Source: Magnetococcales bacterium WMHbin3 (GTDB taxonomy: Bacteria > Pseudomonadota > Magnetococcia > Magnetococcales > Magnetaquicoccaceae). Taken from it: 64,000 nt of DNA. Under the pieces are notes generated by a model, which was not told where the DNA came from, did no database searches, and saw nothing but the letters and a program-made list of their open reading frames with translations. The translations under genes and the position numbers were made by a program. The DNA lies in assembly GCA_002753185.1 (NCBI GenBank), contig PDZX01000012.1, forward strand, positions 1 through 64,000. Reading direction: 5' to 3'. This document shows, in pieces, positions 23,581-33,907 of this stretch (the first letter of the stretch is position 1; each line of letters starts with the position of its first letter).

Positions 23581-26500
23581 TCAGTCTTCTGCCACGGATT
23601 GCGCCCGTGGGGGGAATGCCTCTCGCAACTGCCGCACAACGGTCGCGGCCTGATCCATGTCTCCAACGAACAAACACTCCATCACTCTTTCGAGATCCTG
23701 CAACCAGACGGTGGTCACGAGATGACGCTGCAAGAGTGAAATCTCGTGCATCGCCTCGACGATATCCCGTTGTCGCACCATCTCTTCCAGAGCGTCCAGG
23801 TGATGCCAGGAGCGATCCAAGGCTTCCGGGTCCAGGAAACGGCCGTCCCCGTCGTAGCTTGCCAGCGACTCCACGGAGGCAAGCACTTGAGACAGACAAG
23901 AGAGGAATCGGTTCAAGGCGTCCGTCACGTCCGGCATGTCCAGATGGAATCCCGGCACGCAGAGCCGTTCCAGCGCCTTGCAGGCGGTGGTCAACTCCTG
24001 CGCCCCCACGTTGCCCGCCACGCCCGCCAGGGCATGCAGCGTGCTTTTGAGTTGGCCGTCATGCCCGTCTGCCAACAATTGACGGACCTCCATGCCAGAG
24101 GCGGCGTAAGTCTGCCCGAACCGGCGCAACAAAAGACGATACAACAATCGGTTGTCGAGCACCCTGCCCAGCCCCGAACCCATGTCGATGCCCGGCAGTT
24201 GTGCCGGCAACAGGCCATCTTCCCACGGACCCGTGCGGGTATCGGGAATGGACTCACGACCGGACGGCTGGTTGGCCAGGGACCGGATCCAACGCCTCAG
24301 GACGGCATACAGCAAAGTCCGGTCGATGGGTTTGGCCAGGTGGTCGTTCATGCCGGACTCCAGGCAGCGCTGACGATCACTGTTGAAGGCATAAGCGGTC
24401 ATGGCGACGACGGGCATTTCGCCCAACCCGGCCATGGCTCTCAGACGACGCGTCACCTCGAACCCATCCATATCCGGCATCCTCAGGTCCAGCAGCACCA
24501 GATCGAATGCATGATCCTCCAGGAGTCGCAATGCCCGCGACCCGCTGTCGGCGATCCGGACCTGTACGCCCACCCGCTGCAACAGCTCCGTGATGATCAT
24601 CTGGTTGATCTCCACATCCTCGACCACCAGCACGCGCGCACCCGTCAGATGCGCCTGGATGGTCTGGAGATCATCCAGGCCCTCCATCTCTTCCGCGTCC
24701 GGTGGCAGCTCCGCCAGACCGAAACGAGCCGTGAAGGTAAAGGCGCTGCCCTGACCGGGCTGACTGCTGACCGTGATGGTCCCGCCCATTTCCTCAACCA
24801 GATGACGACAGATGGCCAGACCCAGACCGGCCCCGCCGGCCCGGCGCGCCGGGTCGCTCCCGGCCTGGTAGAACGGCTGAAAGATCCGTTGCAACTGACT
24901 GGTCTCCATGCCGCATCCGGTGTCCGTCACCGTGAAGCGCAACACCACCTCTTCTGCCCCCGTTTGCATCGGTTCCACCCGCAGGACCACACGCCCCCGC
25001 TCGGTGAATTTGATGGCATTGCTCATCAGATTCAACAGCACCTGTCCCAGTCGCTGCGGATCACCCCGCAACGCCAGGGGCATGCCCGGATCCACCTCGA
25101 TGCGCACCGCCAACTGTCTGGGATTCAGCGCGCCGGTCAGGGTCATCAGGTTGTTCAACACGTCCGCCAGCCGGAAAGGGACATGCTCCATGACCAGCGT
25201 GCCAGCCTCCACCTTGGCGAGATCCAGCAGGTCGTCGATGATCCTGGCCAGGGCTTTGCCCGCCTCCTGGATCTTGAGGAGATACGACTGGATCATCGCA
25301 TCCCCGGTCTTCTGGGAGGCCAGAAAACCCAGATTGATCACGGCATGTAGCGGATTTCTGATTTCGTGGCTCATATTCGCCAAAAAGATGTTTTTGGCGT
25401 TATTGGCTCGCACTGCCTCGTCCTTGGCGTTTTGCAGGGCCGCTTCGTTCGCCTTGCGCGCGGTGCTGTCGGTGATGATGGCGATCACGCTGTTTTCCAT
25501 GTCGGGCTGATCCGGCATCCGTCTTCCCATCAGCTGTCCCCAAAAGGTGGATCCGTCCCGTCGCACATAGAGCCGCTCCGCATCCACCCGGGTCGCCAAG
25601 GCAAGCGTATTCCTGGCGACATCATGGAGATCGGAATGCAGCAGATCGAAATAGTTCATCTCCGACAACGCGTCCATGGAATAACCGAACATCTCCACCG
25701 TGCTCCGGTTGGCCAGCAGAATCCGTCCGGAAAGGTCCATCTGGAGGATCGCCGCGATGGAGGCGTCGAAGATGGCCTGCAGTTGGGAACGGTGACGATA
25801 GATCGCCAACTCGTCCTGCCGCTGCCTGTGGCGCAGTTGCAATAAATGCAGGCTATAGGCCACATTGTCGGCGATCTCGCTGAGCAGTTGCACCTCTTCG
25901 TCCACGAAGGCGTAGGGCTGAGAGGCATAAACGTTGAGCGCGCCCGAACAGTGACCGGCGTAACGGATGGGAAAGGCGGCGGAACTGGCGAATCCGCGCT
26001 GATCCGCGCTTTTCAGCCAGGGCGTGAACAGCGGATTGGCGCTGGCGTCCTGATTCAACACGGGTTGACCCATGCGGATCGCCTGCCCGGTCGGCCCCTG
26101 TCCCAGTTCCGAATCGTCCCAGGAGATGTTCAGTTGCTCCAGATACCCCGCCTCGAAGCCGGCATGGGCGACGGGCCGCACCTTGCGACCGGCTTCATGG
26201 TCGGCCATGCCGATCCACACCAGGCGATAACCGCAACACTCCTGAATGATGGCGCAGATGTCGCGGAACAGTTGCGTTTCGTCCTGGGCATGATAGACGA
26301 TCGCATTGCAACGGCTCAGCGCGCGATAGGCGCGGTTGGACTTTTCGAGTTGCCGGATGTAATAGCGCTCCTGCTCTTCGGCGCTGCGGCGCTCGGTCAC
26401 ATCCAGCAACACCCCGATCACCCGTTTGATCTGGCCCGTTTTGCCCCGAAAGACCAAACCTTTCTCCAGAACGTAGCGCAGTTGTCCATCGGGCCGAATG

Positions 26501-27873
26501 ATGCGGTAGGAACGCATGAAGTGATCTGCACGTTCGATCCGATCGTACAACTCCCACATGACGCGCGAGCGGTCGTCCGGATGAATGCACTTCTGAAAGG
26601 CGATCCGGTTGGCGCCCGCCTCCCCAATCGACAGGCCCAACAGGGAATACAGCGTCTCGGACCACACCTCCCGATCCGGATAGGGATCCCAGTCCCAACT
26701 GCCCACCAGCGCCAACTGCTGGGAGAGGTTGAGACGATCCATGCTTTTGCGCATCAGGGCCTGAGTGCTGTTGACCCACCATAATCGCAAACCGATGGCC
26801 GCCATGGCCAGCACGAACAGGATCCCCACGACGGAAAACCAGGTTTGCAGCCGCAACGGGGCGTACACCTCCTCCTGGTCGATTTTGGAGACCATGATCC
26901 AGGGCATGCGACGAATGGGAATGGTGGCGGCCAACACCGGTTCGTGACGGTAATCCAGCCCTTCCATGATGCCCTGTTCGCCCAACACGCCACGCACGGC
27001 GGGAACAGGGCTGTTGGCGGTGATTGGCAAACGGAATTGCAGCGCGGAATGCTTGCGATGACGCAACTCATTGAGAAACAGCACTTCTTCCCCGTCCCGG
27101 GTCGCCAGGAGCGTTTCGGCGCTGGCACTGGGGGTTGGCCATGCGCTCACCAGGGGATAGAGGAACTGATGCACGTCGATGGACAGGAGCAACGCGCCGA
27201 TCCGGTCGCTGCCTTCCGGTTGCTGCGGATCGAGCGGTACGATCACATCCAAACGAATGCGATTCGGGGCGACGGGATCCAGATGAATCGACGAAAAACG
27301 GATCTGTCCATCCACCATGGCATCCCGGAGCAGGCGTTTGCTCTCCGCGTCGGAGCCGATCACGGACCCGACGGACAGCAACACCTCGCCGGTTTGCGAC
27401 AAAAAAAGAATATCAACATATTTTAACAGGGATATTCTGTGTTGCAACTGCCCCAGGAGTTTTTCGGGCAAGCCATTCGCCTGCCCCCCTTGTCGCAACC
27501 ACAGTTGTATCTCATGAGACAATATCGTATTATTCTGCAACAACAAGGCGTCACGATAGTACTGCTCCACCCAGTCGTCGATCTGACGCGCCTTCAAGGT
27601 GCCGATCGCCAACAACTTTTCCTGGAATTCCCGCTTCAGATTGTCCTTCTGCGTTTGCGCGAACCCCACGATGGTCCCGACGCTCGCCATCAGCAACCCC
27701 AGGAAGACGAGCAACGGCAACGAACCGAACACCGGACGATCGAGGGAGCGGATCACCGACTCCCGTTTTTTGCCACCCAGCACAGCAAACACAGGCCTGC
27801 CTCCATCCTCTCGTCGCCCTGCGGGGGACACCACTACAAACCTGGTGTCACCGGAGCATGCTACCGCACCCAT
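23581..27873 (-). CDS. Hybrid sensor histidine kinase (Cache, PAS, GAF, PAS, HisKA, HATPase, REC, HPt)
   Basis: 1430 residues. Membrane helices at about 50-70 and 345-365 enclose a Cache-like periplasmic sensor. PAS (about 385-505), GAF (about 525-690) and PAS (about 705-825) domains follow. The H-box LANMSHEIRNPLHAV has its His near 834, and the ATPase ends with GGAGLGLAICRHLVEEMGG. The receiver (about 1077-1195) has VVEDVEIN and LVLLDLRMPD. An HPt-like domain near 1260-1340 has LKSTLHALAGVAGNVG. It is thus a complete four-step phosphorelay chain. It is divergent from a sigma54 activator, its likely output. The N-terminal start is uncertain; GTG codons at 27792 and 27783 are alternatives. 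Confidence 0.92.
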   Translation of the reverse strand: MGAVACSGDTRFVVVSPAGRREDGGRPVFAVLGGKKRESVIRSLDRPVFGSLPLLVFLGLLMASVGTIVGFAQTQKDNLKREFQEKLLAIGTLKARQIDDWVEQYYRDALLLQNNTILSHEIQLWLRQGGQANGLPEKLLGQLQHRISLLKYVDILFLSQTGEVLLSVGSVIGSDAESKRLLRDAMVDGQIRFSSIHLDPVAPNRIRLDVIVPLDPQQPEGSDRIGALLLSIDVHQFLYPLVSAWPTPSASAETLLATRDGEEVLFLNELRHRKHSALQFRLPITANSPVPAVRGVLGEQGIMEGLDYRHEPVLAATIPIRRMPWIMVSKIDQEEVYAPLRLQTWFSVVGILFVLAMAAIGLRLWWVNSTQALMRKSMDRLNLSQQLALVGSWDWDPYPDREVWSETLYSLLGLSIGEAGANRIAFQKCIHPDDRSRVMWELYDRIERADHFMRSYRIIRPDGQLRYVLEKGLVFRGKTGQIKRVIGVLLDVTERRSAEEQERYYIRQLEKSNRAYRALSRCNAIVYHAQDETQLFRDICAIIQECCGYRLVWIGMADHEAGRKVRPVAHAGFEAGYLEQLNISWDDSELGQGPTGQAIRMGQPVLNQDASANPLFTPWLKSADQRGFASSAAFPIRYAGHCSGALNVYASQPYAFVDEEVQLLSEIADNVAYSLHLLQLRHRQRQDELAIYRHRSQLQAIFDASIAAILQMDLSGRILLANRSTVEMFGYSMDALSEMNYFDLLHSDLHDVARNTLALATRVDAERLYVRRDGSTFWGQLMGRRMPDQPDMENSVIAIITDSTARKANEAALQNAKDEAVRANNAKNIFLANMSHEIRNPLHAVINLGFLASQKTGDAMIQSYLLKIQEAGKALARIIDDLLDLAKVEAGTLVMEHVPFRLADVLNNLMTLTGALNPRQLAVRIEVDPGMPLALRGDPQRLGQVLLNLMSNAIKFTERGRVVLRVEPMQTGAEEVVLRFTVTDTGCGMETSQLQRIFQPFYQAGSDPARRAGGAGLGLAICRHLVEEMGGTITVSSQPGQGSAFTFTARFGLAELPPDAEEMEGLDDLQTIQAHLTGARVLVVEDVEINQMIITELLQRVGVQVRIADSGSRALRLLEDHAFDLVLLDLRMPDMDGFEVTRRLRAMAGLGEMPVVAMTAYAFNSDRQRCLESGMNDHLAKPIDRTLLYAVLRRWIRSLANQPSGRESIPDTRTGPWEDGLLPAQLPGIDMGSGLGRVLDNRLLYRLLLRRFGQTYAASGMEVRQLLADGHDGQLKSTLHALAGVAGNVGAQELTTACKALERLCVPGFHLDMPDVTDALNRFLSCLSQVLASVESLASYDGDGRFLDPEALDRSWHHLDALEEMVRQRDIVEAMHEISLLQRHLVTTVWLQDLERVMECLFVGDMDQAATVVRQLREAFPPRAQSVAED

Positions 27874-28033
27874 CCCGATACCGCAAGAGCGCGAACCACC
27901 GCAAACCGCTTGTCACCCTGCCGGAAAGCGCTGGCATTTTCGCGGCCATTCGGCTATGCTGACACGGTGTTGCCAACCCATTGCAGGAGTCTCCCGGCAG
28001 GCCAACCCTTTTTTCCGACAGGATGATGACCGC

Positions 28034-29455
28034 ATGACAATCCGTTGCACCCCCGGCACGATTGTCCTGGTGGACGACGACGACTGGATCCTGAACACCA
28101 CACGCTTATGGCTGCTGAATGCCGGCTACAGCGCCATCGAGGTCCTGAACGACAACCGCAACCTCCTGCCCATGCTGCGCGACCGGCCGGTGGGCGTGTT
28201 GGTGCTGGATTTGATGATGCCCCACTGCTCCGGGCAGGAACTCCTTCCGGAGATCACCCGGTTGTATCCGGAGGTGCAGGTGATCGTGATGACCAGTTCC
28301 CAGGAGATCGATGCCGCAGTCACCTGCATGAAATACGGCGCTACCGATTATCTGCTCAAGCCCGCCGATCCCGATCGTCTGGTCACCTCCGTGCAGAATG
28401 CCATGCGGATTTACAATCTGCATGGGGAGTTGCAAGCGATACGGCGGCAAATGAATACCGCATCGCCTGCCGATTCCTCCGCGTTCGCGTCGATCCTGAC
28501 CCGCAGTCGGATGATGCAGCAGTTGTTCCGATACATCGAAGCCGTATCCCGATCGCCCGAACCTCTGCTGATCACCGGGGAAACCGGCGTCGGCAAGGAA
28601 CTGTTCGCCCGCGCCTGCCATGACGCGTCAGGTCGCAACGGACTGTTCGTCGCCGAGAATGTCGCCGGCCTGGACGAACTGGTTTTCACCGACACCCTGT
28701 TCGGTCATCGCCGTGGCGCCTTCACCGGGGCGGACCAGGACCGGAAAGGGTTGGTGGCCCAGGCGGCGGGAGGCACGCTTTTTCTGGACGAAATCGGCGA
28801 CATCGGCGCGACCGCCCAGATCAAGTTGCTGCGTTTCCTCCAGGAGAAGCAATATCTGCCTTTGGGCATGGATCATCCGGTGCGCACCGATGTCCGGATC
28901 GTGGCCGCGACCCATCGGGACCCGAACGAACTGGTGGCTTCGGGGGTGCTCAGACGCGATCTCTACTACCGCCTCTCCTTTCACCAGTTGCATATTCCAC
29001 CGTTGCGGGAGCGCAAGGAAGACATCCCCCTGCTGACGGTTCGTTTTCTGGAAGAGGCCGCCACTGCCCTCGGACGCCCTACTCCCACGCCTCCACAAGC
29101 CCTGTTCGACCATTTGGCGGTCTATCCTTTTCCGGGCAATGTGCGTGAACTCAAGGCCATGGTCTTCGACGCCGTTTCCCGACATCAGGGCCGCGTGATG
29201 TCGCTGGATTGTTTTCGTGCCCTGCAAGCGGGCCGCAACAGTGCATCCCCCCCCTCTTTTCGCCTGGCCGATCAGGGGCCACCCATTCAATTTTCCCAAA
29301 CCTGCTTTCCCACCCTCAAGGAAGCGGAGGAACTGCTCATCAAGGAAGCGCTGCAGCGATCCGAAGGCAAGAAAAGCGTTGCCGCCTCCATGCTGGGTAT
29401 CACCCGCCAGGCCCTGTACAGCCGTCTGTCCGGCAACAAGGCCGCCTCTCCCTGA
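28034..29455 (+). CDS. Sigma54-dependent response regulator (REC-AAA+-Fis)
   Basis: 473 residues from the ATG at 28034; upstream in-frame sequence overlaps the divergent kinase gene and was excluded. The receiver has LVDDDD, acceptor Asp in LVLDLMMPHCSG and Lys in LLKPAD. The AAA+ domain has GETGVGKELFARA, the canonical GAFTGA loop and GGTLFLDEIGD. The C-terminal Fis-type helix-turn-helix is ASMLGITRQALYSR. It is a paralogue of the regulator at 8349-9803. Two sigma54 promoters flank this locus (29655-29670 and 23390-23406), which are its most likely targets. Confidence 0.93.
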   Translation: MTIRCTPGTIVLVDDDDWILNTTRLWLLNAGYSAIEVLNDNRNLLPMLRDRPVGVLVLDLMMPHCSGQELLPEITRLYPEVQVIVMTSSQEIDAAVTCMKYGATDYLLKPADPDRLVTSVQNAMRIYNLHGELQAIRRQMNTASPADSSAFASILTRSRMMQQLFRYIEAVSRSPEPLLITGETGVGKELFARACHDASGRNGLFVAENVAGLDELVFTDTLFGHRRGAFTGADQDRKGLVAQAAGGTLFLDEIGDIGATAQIKLLRFLQEKQYLPLGMDHPVRTDVRIVAATHRDPNELVASGVLRRDLYYRLSFHQLHIPPLRERKEDIPLLTVRFLEEAATALGRPTPTPPQALFDHLAVYPFPGNVRELKAMVFDAVSRHQGRVMSLDCFRALQAGRNSASPPSFRLADQGPPIQFSQTCFPTLKEAEELLIKEALQRSEGKKSVAASMLGITRQALYSRLSGNKAASP

Positions 29456-29654
29456 TCCCGGCCTGCCGAACCCTGTAAAGATTTATTGATGTTCGCAGAA
29501 TTGTTGTCACACGGTCGGCTTCGGTCGCGGCATTTTGATTTTTTGTATCTTTTACGTGCATTCCCATGCCGGGTGTCAGCAACTGTCAAACAATCTTTCC
29601 AGGTTTTGCCGAGCCGCCCGCGAAAAAAACGCCACGGGTTACAATAATCCATTT

Positions 29655-29670
29655 TGGCGCTCCTTTTGCT
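29655..29670 (+). promoter_or_regulatory. Sigma54 -24/-12 promoter for the REC-histidine kinase gene
   Basis: TTGGCGCTCCTTTTGC matches TGGC[AG]C-N5-TTGC with exact GG-N10-GC spacing. RNA should start near 29682, about 45 nt before the ATG at 29726. It follows the sigma54 activator gene directly. Confidence 0.78.
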
Positions 29671-29725
29671 TGCTCAATAAGCAAAGCATGAATATCAGAC
29701 CGCCACCATTGGGGAGCACGCCATT

Positions 29726-30856
29726 ATGAACAACCAGGAATCTTCCGTGACGAACGCGGCCAAACCCACCCTCCTGATCATCGACGACCAGCCCGCCAGC
29801 ATTTTCATTCTGGGCCAGATGCTGCGACAGGAGTATCGGGTGGATTTCGCGACCGGAGGTATGGAAGGCTTGCGCAAGGCGCGACAACTGCAACCGGATC
29901 TGATCTTGTTGGATGTCTCGATGCCGGATATGGATGGCTATACCGTATGCCACCATCTGAAAGACGAGGAGAATACACGGGACATACCGGTTTTGTTCAT
30001 CACCCTGTTGAACGATACCGAACACGAGAGCCTTGGCCTTCAACTGGGTGCGTTGGATTATATTACCAAACCATTCGATCCGGAAACCATTACCAGGAAA
30101 ATAAAGAATCACATGCAAACCTATAAACAACTGCGCACCCTGACCGCCTTGAACCAGACCATGGCGCAGCAGGCCCAATCCAGGGATCGGGCGGAGAAAC
30201 TCACGCTCCACGATCTGAAGAGTCCCCTGGGTTTGATCATCAATCTCCGTTCCCTGCTGGCAGAGCTGGAAGGCACGACCAACGCCCACATGGAAGTGGC
30301 GTCCATGGTGGAAAAAGCGGGCTATCGCATGCTGGACATGATCAAACACGCCACGGATCTGTACAAACTGGAAAACCACGAGATGACGCTCCCCAACGAA
30401 TCGATCGATCTGGCCGCACTGATCGAGCAGGTCTGTCACGACATGCAGCCGGTGGCGTCCATGCGCAAGGTCAACGTGAGGATCGTGAATGGACAGCAGG
30501 TCGGGTATCGAGTGCAAGGCGCCTACCATCTCCTGTATTCGCTGTTTTGCAATCTGCTCAAGAACGCCATCGAGGCCTCTCCGGTCCGGAAGGATGTCAC
30601 CATCCGGCTGCATGCCGGGCATTCGGTCCATATTCATAATCATGGATCGGTACCCGATACGATCCGAGGGAGTTTTTTCGAAAAGTTCGTGACAAACGGC
30701 AAAAGACACGGCTCCGGCCTGGGCACCTATGCCGCATCGCTGATCTGCAGGCTGCACAGAGGGGAAATCGTGCTGTGCGCCGGCATGGATGAAACCGAGA
30801 TTGCCGTCCAGTTGCCTCCGTTGCAACTGCCGCAGCCTGAAGATGCCCGTTTTTGA
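29726..30856 (+). CDS. Receiver-histidine kinase (REC, HisKA-like, HATPase), soluble
   Basis: 376 residues with no membrane helix. The N-terminal receiver (about 15-130) has LLIIDDQPAS, acceptor Asp in LILLDVSMPDMDGY and Lys in YITKPFDP. The kinase part has KLTLHDLKSPLGLIINL, with His near 165, and an ATPase with CNLLKNAIEASPV and a weak G box (GSGLGTYAASLIC). Such REC-HK proteins link one phosphorelay to another. A strong sigma54 promoter lies 55 bp upstream, so it is probably made only when the neighbouring activator is on, giving a feedback or relay step. Confidence 0.9.
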   Translation: MNNQESSVTNAAKPTLLIIDDQPASIFILGQMLRQEYRVDFATGGMEGLRKARQLQPDLILLDVSMPDMDGYTVCHHLKDEENTRDIPVLFITLLNDTEHESLGLQLGALDYITKPFDPETITRKIKNHMQTYKQLRTLTALNQTMAQQAQSRDRAEKLTLHDLKSPLGLIINLRSLLAELEGTTNAHMEVASMVEKAGYRMLDMIKHATDLYKLENHEMTLPNESIDLAALIEQVCHDMQPVASMRKVNVRIVNGQQVGYRVQGAYHLLYSLFCNLLKNAIEASPVRKDVTIRLHAGHSVHIHNHGSVPDTIRGSFFEKFVTNGKRHGSGLGTYAASLICRLHRGEIVLCAGMDETEIAVQLPPLQLPQPEDARF

Positions 30857-30861
30857 GGGAG

Positions 30862-31764
30862 TCAGCCCGGCCAGAGCCAGGCCGCGCCCCGCACGCCACT
30901 GGAGTCCCCGAAGCGTGCCTGCACCAGCCGGGTGACCGGATGATCGCAGAAGATGTGCCGGCGCCAGCGATCGGGAACGTTCCGGTAGAGGCGCGTCAGG
31001 TTGGACATGCCCCCGCCCAGCACCACCACATGGGGGTCCAGGATATTGATCACCCCGGCCAGGGCGCGCGCCAGGCGATCCTCGTAGTCGGACAGCAGCC
31101 GTTCGGCCTGGGGGTCCCCCTGGTCCGCCAGGGCGGCGATTTCGGCGGGGGCGCGACGGATGCCGGTCAAAGCCTCGCAGGCCCGGCTCAGGCCGGGACC
31201 GGACAGAAAGGTCTCGATGCAGCCGCGCTGACCGCAATAACACGGCGGGCCGGGCAGTTCGTCGGGCAACGGCCAGGGGAGGGGGTTGTGACCCCACTCC
31301 CCGGCAATGGCGTTGGGACCGGAGAGCAGTTGCCGGTGGATCACCACCCCGCCACCCACCCCGGTGCCCAGGATCACGCCAAAGACGATCCCATCCCCCG
31401 CCCCGGCCCCGTCCGTGGCCTCGGAGAGGGCGAAACAGTCGGCGTCGTTGGCCAAACGCACCGGACGTTGCAATAAATGGGTCAAATCCCCGGCCAGATC
31501 CTCACCGATCAGGCAGACCGAATTGGCGTTGCGCACCCTGCCGGTGACCGGCGAAACCGACCCCGGAATGCCGATCCCCACGGGAATCCCGCCGACAAGA
31601 GCCAACGCGCTCTCCGCATCACGCACCAGACCGGCCACCACATGCAACGTGGCGGCATATTCCCCTTGCGGGGTGGGGCGGCGTTCCCGATAGCGGATTC
31701 CGCCGTCCGGATCCAACAGGACGATCTCGATTTTGCTCCCCCCAAGATCGATGCCGATGCGCAT
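30862..31764 (-). CDS. ROK-family sugar kinase (fructokinase/N-acetylglucosamine kinase-like)
   Basis: 300 residues from the ATG at 31764, which is 7 nt after GGAGAG; ATG at 31770 and GTG at 31779 are in frame but badly spaced. The N-terminal phosphate loop RIGIDLGGSKIEIVLLDPDG, the catalytic region ANDADCFALSEA, and GEWGHNPLP followed by CYCGQRGCIETFLSGP, the ROK zinc motif (His and three Cys), are all visible. ROK kinases phosphorylate hexoses or amino sugars. The substrate cannot be fixed. It is convergent with the REC-kinase gene, divergent from the helicase gene. Confidence 0.88.
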   Translation of the reverse strand: MRIGIDLGGSKIEIVLLDPDGGIRYRERRPTPQGEYAATLHVVAGLVRDAESALALVGGIPVGIGIPGSVSPVTGRVRNANSVCLIGEDLAGDLTHLLQRPVRLANDADCFALSEATDGAGAGDGIVFGVILGTGVGGGVVIHRQLLSGPNAIAGEWGHNPLPWPLPDELPGPPCYCGQRGCIETFLSGPGLSRACEALTGIRRAPAEIAALADQGDPQAERLLSDYEDRLARALAGVINILDPHVVVLGGGMSNLTRLYRNVPDRWRRHIFCDHPVTRLVQARFGDSSGVRGAAWLWPG

Positions 31765-31861
31765 GGCCATTCTCTCCACGAGCGGTTTTTTTTACTGTTA
31801 TTTTTCCAGTTTAAACGATAGTATCGATCATTTCTGGCGCAATTTCCATGGATGACGAGAC

Positions 31862-33898
31862 ATGAAGGACGACAGCAGCGCCGTGACCGGCTGGATCCGG
31901 GAGTGGCAGGAACTCATGGAGGCCTTGACAGCGTGGCATGCCAATCTGACCCGCGTGCCGGCGCTGCAATCCGACGAGGAACTGCGCACCCTGCTGGTCC
32001 GCCGGGAGCGGCTGGTGGACCAACGCCGCGCCGTGCGTCGTCTGGCGCGCGAAGAGGAACGGGAACTCCCGGAGATCGATCCCGACCCGTGGCGCTTCGC
32101 CCTGCGCGACTTCCGCCGCCAGCGTTACGCGTCGCTCCTCGCCGAGGCCGGCGAAGAACCAGGCGAGGAGAGCCGCGCCGCCGACCACCACCTGGTGCGC
32201 GAGGAGCTGGAAAACCACCCGGACGGAGTGTTCCTGCTGCCCCATTGGCACTACTTCGGCAGGATGCACAAGGCTCTGGATCACGCGCGGGTGCAACGGG
32301 AGACCACCGCCGTCACCCGGATCCACGAATTTCACTCCCTGTTCGCCGCCCGCGAGCGGTTTCGGCATGTCACCCTCTATCTGGGACCGACCAATTCGGG
32401 CAAGACCTACCAGGCCCTGCGGCGACTCGCCGAGGCGGCCAACGGCATCTACCTGGCCCCCTTGCGGCTGCTGGCCCTGGAGGTGGCGGAAACCCTGAAC
32501 GCCTGGGGGGTCCCCTGCAACATGATCACCGGTGAGGAGCGCATCGAGGTGGAAGGGGCGCGCCATACCGCCTGCACCATCGAAATGCTCCCCCTGGACC
32601 GGCGCTACGAGGTGTGCGTCATCGACGAGGCGCAAATGCTGGGCGATTCGGGCCGGGGATGGGCCTGGACCCAGGCGGTCCTGGGCGTGGCGGCGGACGA
32701 GGTGAACATCGTCGGCGCGCCGGAGTCCCGACCCGTCCTGGAAAAACTCCTCGCCCTCACCGGCGACCCCTACGAAGTCCAATACCTGGAGCGGCTGGCG
32801 CCCCTGCAACTGCTGCGCAAGCCGGTCAAGGGGATCCGCGACCTGGAACCGGGCACCGCCATCATTCTTTTTTCCCGCCAGGGGGTGCTCAACCTCAAGG
32901 CGGAGATCGAACGCACCACCGGTACCCCCACGGCAGTGCTCTACGGCGCCCTGCCGCCGGAGGTGCGCCGACGTCAGGCGCAACTCTTCGCCTCCGGGGA
33001 GACCCCGCTCCTGGTGGCCACCGACGCCATCGGCATGGGACTCAACCTCCCCATCCGCACCCTGCTGTTCGCCCAGGACACCAAGGTCATCGATCGCCAG
33101 GAACACCCCCTCACCCCCATGGAGGTGCGGCAGATCGCCGGACGCGCGGGCCGCTTCGGCAAGAACGAAGTGGGATTCGTCGGCACCTACCTGATCCCCA
33201 TGAACCACATCGCCACCGCCTTCCGCCTGACCCCCCATCCGGTCAAGCGCGCCCACCTGGCGCCCAATCTCGACCACCTGCTGGCCATCGCCTCGTTGAA
33301 GGGGGAACGCAATCCCGCCCTGGCCCGCCTGTTTGCCACCTTCGTCCAGACCGTCAAGCCCGACCCGGAGGTCTACGAACTGGCCGACCTGGAGGATCAG
33401 ATCGTCCTGGCCCGCATTGCCGACCGGCACCGCAATCTCGGCCTGGCCACCCGCTTCGCCCTTTCTGCGGCCCCGGTCCCGCTGCGGGAGGCCAGCGTGG
33501 TCGCCGCCTTCGAGACCATGACCGCCACCGTGGCGCGTGGCCGGGTCCTCTCTCTGGCCAAGGTGCTCCCGGAGCAGGCGCAAGGCGTGGTGGGAGGAGG
33601 GCGGCTGGGACTCCTGGAGGCGGCCATGCGCGTGGTCACCCTCTATTGCTGGCTCCATTTCCGTTTTCCGGAGCAGTTTCCGGAAATCGAGGAGGCCGAG
33701 ATCCAGCGCCGCAAGATCAACCAGGAGATCGGCACCCTGTTGAAACGGGAACGGCATCGGGAACGGACCTGCTCGATCTGCGCGAGCGCCCTGCCGCCCA
33801 AACACGAACATGCCATCTGCGATCCCTGTTTCGTGGCCATGCGCTCGCGCTCGCGACCGCGCCGCCGGCCCCCGTACCGGCGCGTCCCGCGCGAGTGA
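31862..33898 (+). CDS. Suv3-like DExH helicase
   Basis: 678 residues. Walker A is LYLGPTNSGKTYQAL (about residue 175) and motif II VCVIDEAQML (about 250). The second RecA domain has LFASGETPLLVATDAIGMGL and QIAGRAGRFG. These are typical of the Suv3/MgpS family of RNA/DNA helicases, common in alphaproteobacteria and mitochondria. A C-terminal zinc ribbon follows (CSICASALPPKHEHAICDPC) and then a basic tail. The N-terminal 170 residues are not part of the helicase core. It starts a rightward cluster with the spermidine-synthase-like gene 9 bp on. Confidence 0.9.
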   Translation: MKDDSSAVTGWIREWQELMEALTAWHANLTRVPALQSDEELRTLLVRRERLVDQRRAVRRLAREEERELPEIDPDPWRFALRDFRRQRYASLLAEAGEEPGEESRAADHHLVREELENHPDGVFLLPHWHYFGRMHKALDHARVQRETTAVTRIHEFHSLFAARERFRHVTLYLGPTNSGKTYQALRRLAEAANGIYLAPLRLLALEVAETLNAWGVPCNMITGEERIEVEGARHTACTIEMLPLDRRYEVCVIDEAQMLGDSGRGWAWTQAVLGVAADEVNIVGAPESRPVLEKLLALTGDPYEVQYLERLAPLQLLRKPVKGIRDLEPGTAIILFSRQGVLNLKAEIERTTGTPTAVLYGALPPEVRRRQAQLFASGETPLLVATDAIGMGLNLPIRTLLFAQDTKVIDRQEHPLTPMEVRQIAGRAGRFGKNEVGFVGTYLIPMNHIATAFRLTPHPVKRAHLAPNLDHLLAIASLKGERNPALARLFATFVQTVKPDPEVYELADLEDQIVLARIADRHRNLGLATRFALSAAPVPLREASVVAAFETMTATVARGRVLSLAKVLPEQAQGVVGGGRLGLLEAAMRVVTLYCWLHFRFPEQFPEIEEAEIQRRKINQEIGTLLKRERHRERTCSICASALPPKHEHAICDPCFVAMRSRSRPRRRPPYRRVPRE

Positions 33899-33907
33899 GC
33901 CGCCGCC

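Noticed and set aside
27960-27990. Sigma54 promoter before the activator gene at 28034
   Set aside because: TGACACGGTGTTGC resembles -24/-12 but has GA for GG and is one base too short.
28034-30856. sigma54 activator and REC-kinase as one ordinary operon
   Set aside because: A 270-bp gap with a strong sigma54 promoter separates them.
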